Assembly: GCA_030737875.1 (NCBI GenBank)
Contig: CM060922.1
Coordinates: forward strand, 227,825,835 to 227,889,834
Direction of reading: 5' to 3'
DNA length: 64,000 nucleotides
Origin: Allium sativum
Taxonomy: Eukaryota > Streptophyta > Magnoliopsida > Asparagales > Amaryllidaceae
Shown here: positions 47,488-59,511 of the stretch, in pieces
Position numbering within the stretch: the stretch's first letter is position 1
Layout of the letters: every line of letters starts with the position of its first letter
Notes under the pieces: model-generated
Databases searched by the model: none
Seen by the model: only the letters and a program-made list of their open reading frames with translations
Told to the model about the DNA's origin: nothing
Program-made: the position numbers and the translations under genes

Positions 47488-47727
47488 GAATTCAAATTGA
47501 ATTAAATTGAAATTGAAATTTAAAACGAATTCAAATTGAATTGAAACGAATTCAAATTGAATTAAATTGAAATTGAAATTTAAAACGAATTCAAATTGAA
47601 TTGAAACGAATTCAAATTGAATTAAATTGAAATTGAAATTTAAAACGAATTCAAATTGAATTGAAACGAATTCAAATTGAATTAAATTGAAATTGAAATT
47701 TAAAACGAATTCAAATTGAATTGAAAC
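47488..47727 (+). repeat. 60-bp tandem repeat in LTR C, 4 units
   Basis: An exact 60-bp period (TAAAACGAATTCAAATTGAA and following bases) is repeated almost without change, which indicates recent expansion. Confidence 0.9.
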
Positions 47728-50721
47728 GAATTAGAATTGGAATTGAATTGAAATGAATTCGAATTTAATTGAAATCAAATCGATTTGAAATTGAATATAG
47801 TGTTGAAATGGTTTTGAAAACGAATTTAAAACGATTTATAAAAAAATACGTTTTAAAAAGGAAATCGACGAAATATATAATATATAATATATATATATTA
47901 TATATTTAATGGCCTGAATAGAACGCGCCGCGCCGCGGCAGTTCGTGAATTTCGACCATTTATTTCAAACGGACATTGCGGGAGATCCGACCGTCGGATT
48001 CTCCCAAAACTGGAACCGTTGGGTTCGTATCGAAAAGATCTTTCCAATGAATATTAGAAATTTGAAATCTAACGGTTGGATTTGGAATTATGTCCAAATC
48101 AAATTCGAAAAAGGTCGCCGTAAGTGCAGTTCGATAGCCGTTGATGGAAATCGACTGTACGGGCCTTGATAAAATTATTAAAAATATCTATAATTTGTGT
48201 AAAATCATAATATGTGAATTGGAAAGAATTGGGCTGGAAAATTCCACATTTGAATAGGTAAAAATAGATTTCTATCGAAATGAACTAGTTTTGAACTAGA
48301 ATTAAAATCAATTTATTTTTGAAATAAATAAATTGAATTTGAAAGTGATTTTGAAAATAATCAATATTTCCAATACGTGAATTGGACTGGAGTTGAATCG
48401 AATTATCTTCGGAATATTTCGATGTTGGATTTCGTGACCATACAGATATTGTTATGGGAATTTGAAAGATATATTTTATATCGTTATTTCCAATACGATA
48501 TTTGTTGGTTTCAGAATTTGATATTGAATATAAGCCGGTATATTTTCTATTCAGAGCCTTGTATTTAATATCAAATGTGATTTGGGTTTATCGTGAATCG
48601 TGTTTTAGATAACATTGGTTCTTTAACCCAGTTAAAGGCAAGATATCGATTTCTGAAAAGATTAAAACTAAGTGGAGTTTTAATGAATCTTTAATTAGAT
48701 TAAAATGTGAATTGATAATTTAAATTATCAAATCTGAAAAGTGATCAAGAGTGGAGTATCACCAGTTTTGCTTCAAAGCGATAGTTAAATCTTTAATTAG
48801 ATTTGAACGTGAAATGGTAATTAATTTTACCGATAACACCGTGGTGTTAGATATGGAGTATCACCAGTTTTGCTCCATGGGATATATAGGTTGGGATTGG
48901 GAAATAAAACAAATAATTACTTCGGTGTGGTTCGCTAATCCCAACTAGTTTGAAATGATATCCAAAGGAAGATTATAGGATAAATTTAGAAGAATTTATC
49001 TTTGATAAAATTAATGGGAACATTTCCCTAAGAATGTGATTTTGTGAATAAAAGAATATTCTGAATTGGAATGAGGCGTTCGTTGTGTTTGGGTAACATT
49101 TGTTTATCATATACGTGGGTTATTCAGAAAGGCCGGGTTTATACCCATTCTGAATAACCGATTCGACGAGATGTCGAAGATGAAGACGGTGGTTGAAGAC
49201 CGGAAGTCTTCACATCGTTTGGGTGATTACTGATGATCTTGATTGGGCTGTACACCCAGGATGAGGGAATCAGTTGGTGATCGTCCAGACGTACCTGGAG
49301 ATGGATGGATATGCGAGGAAAGTGCCTCCGGTTTCGTTCAGACCCAGAACGAACTTGTAAATGGATTGTGTGTCTGACATTGGATTTTATTCTGTGTTGA
49401 TTGATCTCTATTAAATATACATCTGTTTGGCGGCGGAGAATTTATTCTCTTGCTTAACGCCCTTCTTTGAGACGTACGAGCTCAGAGGTTGTATATCGAT
49501 GGACATCAGTCGCATGGAGCGAATTGCCAATGTGGCATGCGTAAGTGGCAATTGATCAAGGCTTCTGTTGAAAAGCAAAGTCTTGTGGTTGATGATCAAA
49601 GCACGGCCTGTGTGGCGTAGCTTTGTGTATAACGTGAATTCGCGAGCCTCACACCTCGGTATGAGTCAAAAACGGGATACGGACCCAAGGAGTGCACGAC
49701 GTTTCTTTCTAGCTAGGGTGGTGTCAGTGACCTACCAGCCCTGACATTTATATACTTTTCACCTGTGTGGTTGTTGGATACGAGGCGCCTTGGATATAGG
49801 TCTGTAAGGACCGGGAAACGTGTGTTCAGGAATTGCCAATCCTCAAAAGTAAGAGAGGACCGGCCTTGGAGGATCCAGGGATTGCTATGTGCGGTCCCGA
49901 GGCATTTGCTAGAGTGTCTCGAACGCGGAGAGGAGCTTGCCCCTTGCCTCGACTCATGACGGAATCCAATTTCCAATACGTGTATTGCGGTTTTAATTGT
50001 AGAACTAGTATGGCGACATGATAGACGGTACACATGCCGCCTATGATTGATACTTATGATTGAAATTGTTTTGACACTATACACTTATAATAGTATCAAA
50101 TAATGTGTTTTAAACGTATCAAGCATGCTTTGGCTGTTATAAGGGAAAACCCTATCCTCCGGCTTGCGTTGCATTGTGTGATGGGACCTGGGTCTTATAA
50201 CAGCTTCATTTTTCTTTATTTAGCATTGCGCTGTTTGTTCTATGCACTGGTATTCTTGGGAGGAAACCCGTTCCGTGTTATACGGCGTGGTCCCTTGATT
50301 TACCTAACTTTAAAACCAATATTAATAACTGTTTTAGTTCTCACACCAGTCACATGACTGACCTGGAGTTTATTGTTTTAACCTAAACTCTGGGTGCCCC
50401 TATTTTCCACACGGGCAGCTAGTAGTTTTGGTTTTGCAGATTTATATTCACAGGGTCCTGATTTACAGCTGGAACGATGCTCGGAAAGCTCTGTATCCGT
50501 GTATCACTTCTAGTTGTGTTTTGTATATTTTTCCGCTGCTGTGTAATTTATTGTAATCTCTGATATTTGTCGAATGTAATTTTATCATTTATACTCTGTG
50601 TATTCTTGTATCTGATGGAATTGTTGTAATAACAATGAAATGTTCTTTCGTATGCGTCCTTTTGTGTGTTGTTCTCAAAGTATTCGTGCTTTCCTTCACG
50701 GGGAAGTTACGGGTTCTCTCA

Positions 50722-50844
50722 GTTTCCAAATCCAACCGTTAGATTTTAGTGAAACCAAAAATGATAGGATCTAATTGATAATATCTTTCCAACGAATCCG
50801 ACAAATCAAGATTTCATAGCGGAAATCAAAAGATATGTCCAGTT
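50722..50844 (+). mobile_element. Short LTR fragment (copy D) at LINE junction
   Basis: 50743-50844 matches an internal part of the LTR start (compare 44085-44190; TCATAGCGGAAATCAAAAGA). It ends abruptly at GTCCAGTT, where LINE coding sequence resumes, so the right border of the 22-kb insertion is rearranged and no clean target duplication remains. Confidence 0.75.
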
Positions 50845-51726
50845 CCATGCTTTTCGACATTGCTCACGAAAGTCAAGATACGAAACATCAGAATCAAGAA
50901 AGAAGCCCACAAGATGTTCTTTCCAAATATTTATACCATCTCGAACAATGTCAATCGGAGGAGTAGGGTCTTCAAGAGAGGTATGGAACTGACGAGGAAT
51001 ATAAACCCTAGCACAACGAGGAAGGGAGGTAAAAAAAAAGGAGTAGGTAGGCTTAGATGAAGTCCCCGATAAACTGGGAGGGACTGCAAAATCACTAACT
51101 TTCACATTTTGATGTGTTGCACTAACTGAAACCCATGAGCACTCAACATCTATAGAATCAACCCTAAACTGTGTACCCAAAGCCGCATTTTGAATAACTA
51201 CTTCCACTTCACAGGAAGGAGGCACAGGGTCAATTGGGGATTTGGAGATTTCATAGAGAACTTCAAAAATCAAACTAACTGGCTTCACAACCTCACGCAG
51301 AACAGGACTAGTATTGGAGCCTAGAACGTTGGAGTTACACATATCCACACTGGCAAGATTCGAATTGTTCACTTCCAAATTAACATTTTCCAACACCTTT
51401 TCAACCAAGAGCTCATCGTTTAAGGATTTACATGCATTTTTATCAGAGGATTCCGATTTATTTAAAGCTTCAAAATTTGCAGAGATTGAGACTTCCTTCC
51501 ATCGGTCATTTGCTAGCGAGCCACCAAAAAGAGAAGAGACGGGAGAAGAAACCATTGTGTCAATGCCCGAAATTGGAGTAACAGGGGCTGATGCAGCAGC
51601 AGCAGTTGCAAGATCTTGCAAAATATCGGAGCTTCCAGAATCAACAGTTGACAGAGCTAAAAAACAACGACCAGATCTGGTCACTCTTCCAAAAAAACGA
51701 GGCTTGGACTTTTTGTTCTTGTACAT
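50845..51726 (-). pseudogene. LINE ORF1, N-terminal part
   Basis: The minus-strand frame starts at ATG 51726 and runs 294 codons before meeting the LTR fragment. A low-complexity, serine- and acid-rich N-terminus ('SGRCFLALSTVDSGSSD') leads to the beginning of the DUF4283-type region ('INIWKEHLVGFFLDSDVSY'). The matching C-terminal half, in phase, lies at 28646 and below, 22 kb away. Together they give one typical plant LINE ORF1, so the giant-LTR block is an insertion into this gene. Confidence 0.8.
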
Positions 51727-51900
51727 AGGAAGAGGAGGGGTTAGAGGAGATCAGAGCGAGCATGAGGATAGGGGCGATGGGAGGGTTGAGAATGTTAGAC
51801 GAGATTGAGGTGGAAGGAAAAGGGTGAAGGAAACCCAGGTTGCCAAATCGCCAGAGAGCCTTCCATTCCAAAGATAACCATTAAAATTTGTTTTGTGATT
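51727..51900 (-). mobile_element. LINE 5' untranslated region
   Basis: The CT-rich minus-strand leader upstream of the ORF1 ATG, with an open upstream frame from 51871. The LINE's 5' end probably lies near 51880-51900; the exact base is not visible. Confidence 0.4.
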
Positions 51901-51954
51901 GAAATGTTAGCGTCGCTATTTGACAATTAGATTTTACATATTTATATCTTTCAT

Positions 51955-52188
51955 TTTATCCGTGATTAGGAGGATCAATTCCAGACTCCTCCATCGCAAT
52001 TCAGGGGAGAACCCTTGGCCATCTCTGGTCGTAAGGATATCTTTGATGATGCTCCTCTCTTAGGACGGGAAAAGAAAGATGTATTATCAACAAAAGTAAC
52101 TATTAAAAATCTTGAGGAATATGTATCCTATTTGGAGAACCAACTTAAGGAGAAAAACAAGAAATTCATGAATTGCAATGCCAGTTAA
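51955..52188 (+). pseudogene. Retroelement coding fragment with coiled coil
   Basis: Open plus-strand frame of about 75 codons with 'FQTPPSQFRGEPLAIS', 'RKDIFDDAPLLGREKKD' and a coiled coil 'EEYVSYLENQLKEKNKKF', ending at TAA. Likely a further piece of the outer retroelement's gag or spacer, on the other side of the LINE insertion. No domain is named with confidence. Confidence 0.45.
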
Positions 52189-52189
52189 T

Positions 52190-53290
52190 GGCTAACCCTT
52201 CTACTAGCTCAGACGCGGATATAGGCAAATTATACCACTGAATTGACGAACTAGGGACTGAGTCGAAGAAAGCAAAGGCAGACTACGCCTCCTTAAAATT
52301 TGCTTTACATAATCCTGACTCAGATTGATAAATTTGGCCGCCCCGGGTCTTACTTGTGCCAAAATGTGACATCTTTCTTAAGTGTCTTGAATGTTGGACC
52401 TTAAAAAAATAGTAGTTATGTGTATGGGACAGTTTATGGCACCATGGTATATAAACATGTTTGTGTGTCGTGTGGGTATCGACTGATATGTAGTATTCTT
52501 CTTTGACTAGAAGATGTTTTCTTTTTTCGGAATCTCGATGTACCATTTTACATAAATCTGATGCACCTTATTTAATTCATAAGGCACACATGATGCATCA
52601 CACGCTTTTGCTGGAACTAATAGTATTATGGCATAGTATGCATGAAATAATTAATGAGTTAACTTTTACTTTGTGTGCTAGTAAAACATTTCTAGATTGA
52701 TAGATATTTCCAGGGACTCCCCCTACTAAGACAAGAAAATCTTGTCCCGAGGTTTTATCAAAGGGAATTTTAGACATACGCTTGAGCTTCTGCACGAATA
52801 TGTATTCTAGGGTCGCATCACGATGTGATTGCATATATATATATATATTTAGCATAGTAAGTAACAAATTAGACGAATGCACGGGTTAAGGGATCTTCCC
52901 TGAGCAATACTGTAGGTTCCTGCTTTCACTTGGGGACCTTTTAGGTAATCAGGATTCAAACGTCAAATCGATTATATATCCCCTTCCTAATGGTTAGAGC
53001 TTCATGACCCAGATTAGGGTATCAAAATAAGGTTTCCAAAAAGCATCTTTTAACAGTGATAGGATTTTGAATCACTTCCCAAATTAGGGTACAAGGTTAG
53101 GAATATGTTTCCCATAGTAACAGAAATCTGGTTCCCAACCAGATTTAGATTATTAGAAAAATCAAATATCTTCTTTCAATCACGGCTAAGCTTCCGAACC
53201 GACCCAGAATCAGCTATTTAAGATAGGGCCACAGATCCCTTTCCAGCCTTGAGTGAGGCCTGAATCACCCCAGATTTGGGTATTTAAAGA
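52190..53290. other. Retroelement-derived non-coding sequence
   Basis: No credible gene. The stretch from about 52900 on contains recurrent words such as 'CAAATTAGGGTA' and 'CCAGATTTGGGTA' that foreshadow the tandem repeat following it, as expected for an LTR or untranslated region. Confidence 0.35.
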
Positions 53291-53294
53291 TTGA

Positions 53295-53535
53295 AGACTA
53301 GAATCCCAATTCTGGTATTAATGAAAGTTCCGAACCAATCCTTGTTCGGGCATATAGAGATTGGAGATTATAATTTTAATTTTTGGTATAAATAGAAACC
53401 CCGAACTAACCCTTTTTTGGGCATTTAGAGATTGAAGACCAGAATTTTCACTTCTGGTGTTAATAGAAACCCCGAGCCAACCCTTATTCGGGCATTTAGA
53501 GATTGAAAACCAGAATTCCACCTCTGGTATTAACA
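53295..53535 (+). repeat. Tandem repeat, 70-71 bp, 3.4 units
   Basis: Units start at 53295, 53365, 53436 and 53507 (AGACCAGAATT...TTCGGGCATTTAGAGATTGA). The unit contains near-palindromic CCAGAATT...TTCTGG. An older, diverged unit may precede at about 53225. Confidence 0.85.
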
Positions 53536-54300
53536 TTTCGTTACCCCCTTTTGGGTTTGATTTATGAAGCAGAGGTTGTACGTGCTTCTTGAGACACTCT
53601 CTGGCTTTTGGTTACCAAAGTAAATGATGTACATGCATTGTTGGCCACTCTCTGGGCCTATGCGTCCGGTGTGCTTGGCTGGCTTATCCACAAGCAGTTC
53701 CCAAGGAGTTACCCGACCTCCCTCCAGGAGGCGCCTTACCTGACCATTGTAGCCATGATATGGTCTTAAATACTTAAACCGGGCCATCATAGATGCGGAA
53801 TTAAGGCTTACTCTTTTGATGCTCTATCCTGGCCATCGTAGGTGATGATAGAGGCTTACACTCGACCTCCCTCTAGGGTGCCCTTTACTGACCATCATAG
53901 GAGATGATAGGGGTTCACGTTCCCTTCTGCGGGTAACGCGGAACATAAGCAGAGGTAGGACGTGCTCTTCTACGATCAGAGGTAGGACATGCTTAGTTCA
54001 TAGTAGATGCAAGGTAATCATGGTGTGTAAGCCCATGAAATTGTCTGTTACGATGGTCAGGATAGGCTAACACATCGAATCATGGTGTGTAATCCCATGA
54101 TAGTGTCGGTTACATTCCTTCCAGAATATTTCCTTAAGTTATCGGCTTTTTCTTGCATTGGGCTTTTGTTGACGGAAGACTCCCTTCTGCTGGTGGTGGT
54201 CTGTTACCCCTTCACCGCCAACCTGTTTCAGATGCTTTATTTTAGCAGTAACAATGTGGATTCTTTAACTCATCAATCATGGCCAAGGAACACTGAATGA
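53536..54300 (+). mobile_element. LTR-like sequence of outer retroelement, right side
   Basis: Contains internal near-repeats (GACCATTGTAGCCATGATAT / GGCCATCGTAGGTGATGATA; ACGTGCT...GGTAGGACATGCT) and, at 54103-54252, the 160-bp segment shared with 17655-17815. It probably belongs to the right LTR of the element whose gag lies at 18.8-26.8 kb. Confidence 0.4.
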
Positions 54301-54435
54301 TTGAAAGATACAGAATAACTTGGATGCAATTTCTCTTTCGCAATGTGGTTCATCAGCCTCCTTCGATACCTAAGAAATTATAGGATCGAGTGGTCTAACA
54401 AAATTTGTAAAACTACTCCTAACTGTGTTCATGGC

Positions 54436-55560
54436 TTAAGGTACCCAAACTTGTTTATATAACAATCCATTCAAATCTATCTTTGTGCCTTTAGGAACCA
54501 AAATCTGTTTGAATTTGGTCAAAATTGATTTTATTAATTTCGGGAACCTCATTTGTTTGAATGGATTATTATTAAACCAACATATATTTTGATTTTGGTT
54601 GGCCTTTCCATAACACAGGAAATTTGAAGAAATCGAGAATTTTTTAGAAGTTTGTTTTTTAGTTGAAATTTCAAATCCAAGTCCTTTATTATTTTCAAAT
54701 ATGGAATTATTTTTCAAAAGAGAATTTGAAGAATTTTGACTCTTTGGAAACTTCTTAAATTTCAACTCAAAATCACTGACCTTGGATTTTAACAAGTTAT
54801 TCTCAATTACAAGCTTCTCAATTTTGGTTTTAGGCTCAGAAATCTCAATTTCAAATTGTTTGCGTTCTTCAATTTCACCTTTTTCAAACTTTTTAATCTC
54901 CTTTCCAAAATCAACGTTTTTCCTCAAAAGCTCATTTAAAATTGATTTAGTTTTCAGCAAGCTTTCTTTCTCAATAAAATCGTGGTTGGAATTTTTAGCC
55001 GTTTTAAAATTTTCCAGCTCCTTCTTCAAAAAATTGTTTTTGTTTTTAGTTCAATCATGTTTACTTTTCAAAACATTATTTCCTTTTCAAGCTTTTGAAA
55101 TCTATCGTTGGGATAAACTAAAACATTTTCCAAATTTATACATTTTTTGTAATAAGAGTTTTCAATCTTTTTAATGTTTTCAAGTTTTAACTCCAAATCA
55201 CGATTTTTATTGGTCAACTCAATATTTATAGATTATGGAATTTTATTTTTATATTTTAGACTCTCAATAGATTTATTTAAAAAAATAAAAAAATGAACTA
55301 AATATTCATATGAGTAATCTCTTGTCTCATCGTCTATTGAGTCTCCATCTGTAACTCTTGTAAAGCACACATCTAAGTATGAGTTAACAATTAAGGGTTT
55401 TGAGCACTTGCTTTTTCTTCCATACATCAGATCAAGAGTTTTCCATATATCATGCGCAGTTAAACAATGAGATAAATTTTAATTGATCATTACTAAGATA
55501 CAAATAAATAATATGCATAACATGAGCATTTAAAACCTTATTCCTCTTATTTAAGATATC
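54436..55560 (-). pseudogene. Copia-type gag remnant (UBN2 / zinc knuckle)
   Basis: The minus strand reads first 'INLSHCLTAHDIWKTLDLMYG' (about 55480-55425), the W..L...Y motif of Copia gag, then a frame from 55427, then a K/E-rich coiled coil from 55029, a degenerate zinc knuckle 'FLCYGKANQNQNICW' and the tail 'QVWVP' at 54436. Several stops and frame changes separate the pieces. The order gag-then-knuckle on the minus strand agrees with the primer-binding site and LTR lying at higher coordinates. Confidence 0.6.
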
Positions 55561-55738
55561 TCCCATATTTATATAATATTCCAATATTTAATATTAACAG
55601 ACTTTAAATAGGATCCCATTTCTGATTTCCAATTGAAAAAAAATCTGTACCATTAAAAATAATTGGAATACGACTGAACTGGCTCTCGCTAGATTGACAA
55701 CTAGGAGAAAACAAGACTCTGGAGTTAATAAGAAACCT

Positions 55739-55750
55739 GCTCTGATAACA
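55739..55750 (-). other. Primer-binding site of Copia-type element
   Basis: On the minus strand, TGTTATCAGAGC, one mismatch from the initiator-Met tRNA complement TGGTATCAGAGC, two bases after an LTR end (...CCTACA). Confidence 0.65.
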
Positions 55751-55752
55751 CT

Positions 55753-56400
55753 TGTAGGATCTGGATTAACCCTAGAGGGGTGTTAATCAGGTTTATTGCA
55801 GTTTTGCAAGTTATTAAAAATATCACAACACAAATAATAATCAGAGTAAATAAATGCGGAAAGTAAATGACACAAAGATATACCAAGCTTCGGCAAAACC
55901 TTGCCTACTTCTGCATTCCCACGGTTTCGATATAAAATTTAAACAATATCTATGCTTACAAATCCTGTAAAATCGTGACACTCGATCCCTACTGTTCTTA
56001 TCCTATGCTAAAAACCGTGCACTAAATTTTATCCCCTAGATCAAATTTTCCCCGAATTACAAACCCATAACTCGTAAACCTTAGCTATAAGTCCAATAAT
56101 TAGAAACCATAGTTTTATAAAAAAAATAGAAAACTGATGGATCGGTAACAATTGAAAAATAAAAACAAAAGAATAAACTAAAAACAGAAAACCCCTTTAT
56201 AAAATATAATATATCGGCTAACATTTTCTTTGCTTCTCAAAAGAATGCCGATTTCTCTTTAAATCTTCAATGGTGGCCGAAGAATGAAATTAGGGTTTTT
56301 GCTACCCAAATTGAATCGCTACTTCAAATTTGGATGAATCTTCTGATGGGTCGACTATCGTTGCTAGCTTGTCGATTGATTTGGGCTCTGGCAATCAAAA
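55753..56400 (-). mobile_element. Copia-type LTR (minus orientation), outer end not located
   Basis: On the plus strand it starts TGTAGGATCTGG, next to the primer-binding site. It contains sequence typical of plant Copia LTR ends ('GGCAAAACCTTGCCTACTTC'). The far end is not clear; the LTR may extend beyond 56.4 kb. Confidence 0.45.
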
Positions 56401-57411
56401 TCAATGAGTAATTATGGTTTAAAATTGTTTGTTCTCGAGTTTTGTTGTTTGATTTCGGTACTCATGTCGATGATGAATCTGGTGTATGAGTAGGGTATAG
56501 AGACCCTTAATCCATTCTCTGATTTCCTTGAATCTTGGTCTGATTGATGCGTGATTTGTTGATTAAATATGTGTCCCTTGATGATTTTATGGAAACAATT
56601 GATTGTTTTTAATAAGACTTTCCGCAAATGAAATTTCTATGTAATTAACAAATTGATTTTTGAAAAATTGGAACTTGCCAAAAAAAGTTTGCGTATTGAT
56701 TATTTCCAGAAATTTGTCTTAGAATGAATTTCAGAATTGCTTGAACACGTGCATACACTTGATTTTCTCTTGCTATTTTCTGGAAACATATGAATGAATT
56801 TCCTTGACCATAATTTGCACATTCGAAATCTTTTACTGTGAGCATTCAAGGATTCATGCATTGCTTTTTCTACCTATAACAATTCGAGATTTGAATTGTT
56901 TACTTGTGGCTTGGCACAATTATTTCAGCATGTTCATTTGTATATATACATATATATACACATAAGTGTGTGTATATGTATGTTTAACTATTGCCATTAT
57001 TATGTTGCTTTTTTCTTTAAGCTGATGACGTGAACCATTTTGTTGCTTCCTTGATCATGTCTTGTTCACTTGAGATGTTGGTTTGGCTTTCCTTACTTGA
57101 TCCTTGGTGTTGTGTCAATGGTTCATTGTGTTTCGCTTGAAACTGAGTTTTCACTATTGCATGTCTTTCGTTTGACCATTCTTGTGTGCTTCCTCTGCAA
57201 ACTGCTTGTTGAAATGCCATGACACCTCTATGTCAATCTGGCTTTCATGTACACTGTGTGTGCACCCTTGTTGTATTTGCACATGTATGCGATACTGCTG
57301 TGTCCCTGGCTCCTCGTTACTTTTGTATGTAAACTGGTCATTTGTATAATGCTACATAACACACTTGTACCATAGCGGTTTTGTTGTTCCTCGCATTTTT
57401 CTTTCTTCATG
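56401..57411. other. No gene seen
   Basis: Short open frames only. 56940-56990 is a TATATACA/TGTGTGTATA microsatellite-like stretch. Confidence 0.4.
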
Positions 57412-57419
57412 AACGTGCA

Positions 57420-58035
57420 TAGGGATGGAAATGGGTGGGTAATATGCAGGGAACGCATCCTTTTCGTCCATCCCCTCTACCCATTTAGGGCCACCGTCCC
57501 ATGCCCATTTAATACCCATCGGATTCGGGTAGGGGAATACCCATCGTTTATGGGAAATCCATTAGTTACCCATTAAGGAAAGATGAAGGAAAAAAGATAA
57601 TAAATAAAAATAAAAGGTAAAACAACAAATTTAAATTAAACAAATGTTAAATATACTTCATAATCAATATTCAGCAAAGCAATATCCAACACATCAATAA
57701 TATTAGTTATATTTTCTAATCGAACGTAATAAAGGAAGATGAATGGTCAATAGAATCAATGCTTAATACACCAATTAATATTTTTTCTTAGTATGCATAT
57801 ACACATTATAAATATAAAAAGAAACTATATATTATATACACCTTGCAAAAAAACTATATGTACCGGGTCGGATATGGAGCGAATAATATCACCTTCGTAC
57901 CCGCCCCATATCTGTTTCGGGTACTGAAATCATCCTCCGCTACCGTCCCATTAAACGCTAAGTCGAGGAATCCCCGTCTGATTAGAGGCGGGTCTCCATG
58001 GGTACCCATCCCTGCGGATTGAGGTTCCATCTCTA
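57420..58035. mobile_element. hAT-type non-autonomous element (MITE), 616 bp
   Basis: The left end is TAGGGATGGAAATG and the right end, inverted, TAGAGATGGAACCT. The flanking 8-bp duplications are AACGTGCA and AACATGCA (7 of 8). Multiple GGGTACCCAT / ACCCATTTAG motifs lie near both ends. No coding frame. The 8-bp duplication and TAGGG-type ends place it with hAT elements. The G/A difference in the duplication suggests age. Confidence 0.7.
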
Positions 58036-58043
58036 AACATGCA

Positions 58044-59160
58044 TGCTTTCATTTTGTCCACATTGACCAGAAGTGCAGTATCACTGACATGCATGTATTT
58101 AGTATCTTGAACATGCAATTTTTGGAGTACACTTGAACCTGGACTGTCTTGCTGTTCTTGTGACTTGAACTTGTGCATGATAAAATTACTATGCATGCAC
58201 ATGCTACTTCATCCATGTATTCTGTCATGTTACTGAGCTGCCACGACCATGTTCAAAATTCAAACTGTCTTGATTATTTGTGTACTTGGTTCTTGTGTTG
58301 TCCATTGGTTTGAACTTGTTTTTGTCTTGACCCATGTGCATTCTGACTTTCACTTTTTGCATCTGCACATGTGCGTTCATGGATACTTGCACCATGCCTG
58401 TGTTGTTAAGCTTCACCTGAGCATATCAAACTTGATATAATTGTCCCTTGCTATTTCAATGTTTGATCAAATTACCCCTGCACATAATATGCATATATAC
58501 ATGCACATGTATGTGTATACATGTATTGTGTATGTGCAGTGTATATATGTGAGCACTAGAGACATATAGATATGTATACATATTTGACCAAGTCAAAAAA
58601 TATGATGAGAAACACACCTGATTTCTAAGGCAAATAAATTTTAAAATAAAATTATATCTGCTAGAATTAAAAATATTTTTGTTCCAATTTACTGTGAATT
58701 TTCTGTGATAGGTAAATAAATGACTGGACTGATAGTGAAGCATATAGAAGGCAAGACTAAGTGTCAACAAGTGAATCAGTACATGAGAGAGCAGAGTGGA
58801 ATGCAACTGAGTGATTGTGGAACTAAGTGAAACCGAGAGTTTGTAGTGAGGAACTGATGTAAGAGAAATGAAATTTGATGTATTGTATTACCAAGAGATG
58901 TACAAACAGCGGGGTTATATATTTGTACTATTTGAAATGTTGAAATAAAATATTATACTTGAATAAAATACTATTTGAATATTTAAATTCTTATGCAGTA
59001 GTAGTATTCTATTCAAATATAAATATTTATTTGTGTATGCGAAGTAGCAAAATAGTACAATTGTAAACACATCTATTATAAAATATACGTATATATGTTT
59101 CTTATCATCAAACAAAAATCATATAATTGTTATATACAACAAACAGTGCTCTAGGTAAGG
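58044..59160. other. No gene seen
   Basis: AT-rich with TG/CA-rich microsatellite-like stretches (58480-58560). Short open frames have no motifs. Confidence 0.4.
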
Positions 59161-59511
59161 GTGTAAAACGGTCGAACGGGACAGAGGTGTGTTCAGTTTC
59201 TATCTTAAATAAAATCGGACTGAACACGGACAAGACGAAATTTTTTCTCGTACAAATTTCAATCTCCTAACTCATGTCCTAAATGAAATCAGTCGGACAC
59301 AAACAGACTCGGTCGGGCATAGCTATTTATATTAAATTTTATATTTTTCGTTACATTTTTCTCAACTATATATCGAAATACGAGGAATTCAGACAAATTC
59401 GAACTAACATGGATTAGACGTGATTTTTTCTCATACAAATTTTAATGTCCTAACTCATGTCCTAAATGAAAATCAAACGGACTCGAACAAACGTATTTCT
59501 GCCACGGACAC
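59160..59511. repeat. Imperfect direct duplication, transposon-like
   Basis: The block around 59240-59310 (TCCTAACTCATGTCCTAAAT) recurs at 59420-59490 with several changes. Words such as 'CGGTCGAACGGG' and 'CGGACTGAACACGG' resemble those near ends of hAT-like MITEs, but no clean ends were found. Confidence 0.4.

Larger units (their letters stand above)
43843..50721 (+). mobile_element. Giant-LTR family, copy C: LTR (6.9 kb) lacking its first bases
   Basis: Collinear with the 6.2-kb LTRs but more diverged, and closest to copy A. It lacks about 17 bp at the start and about 125 bp near 44395. It contains C-tracts, a C-rich block (44690-45013) followed by ACTGTAAGT, five 24-bp units at 45092-45212 (AAAAGACGATATTTTTAAAA), about fourteen 27-bp units (47079-47485) and four 60-bp units (47488-47727). 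It ends GTTACGGGTTCTCTCA. Confidence 0.85.

Noticed and set aside
49713..50084. Basic 123-codon frame in LTR C
   Set aside because: Not kept in the homologous parts of LTRs B1 and B2.
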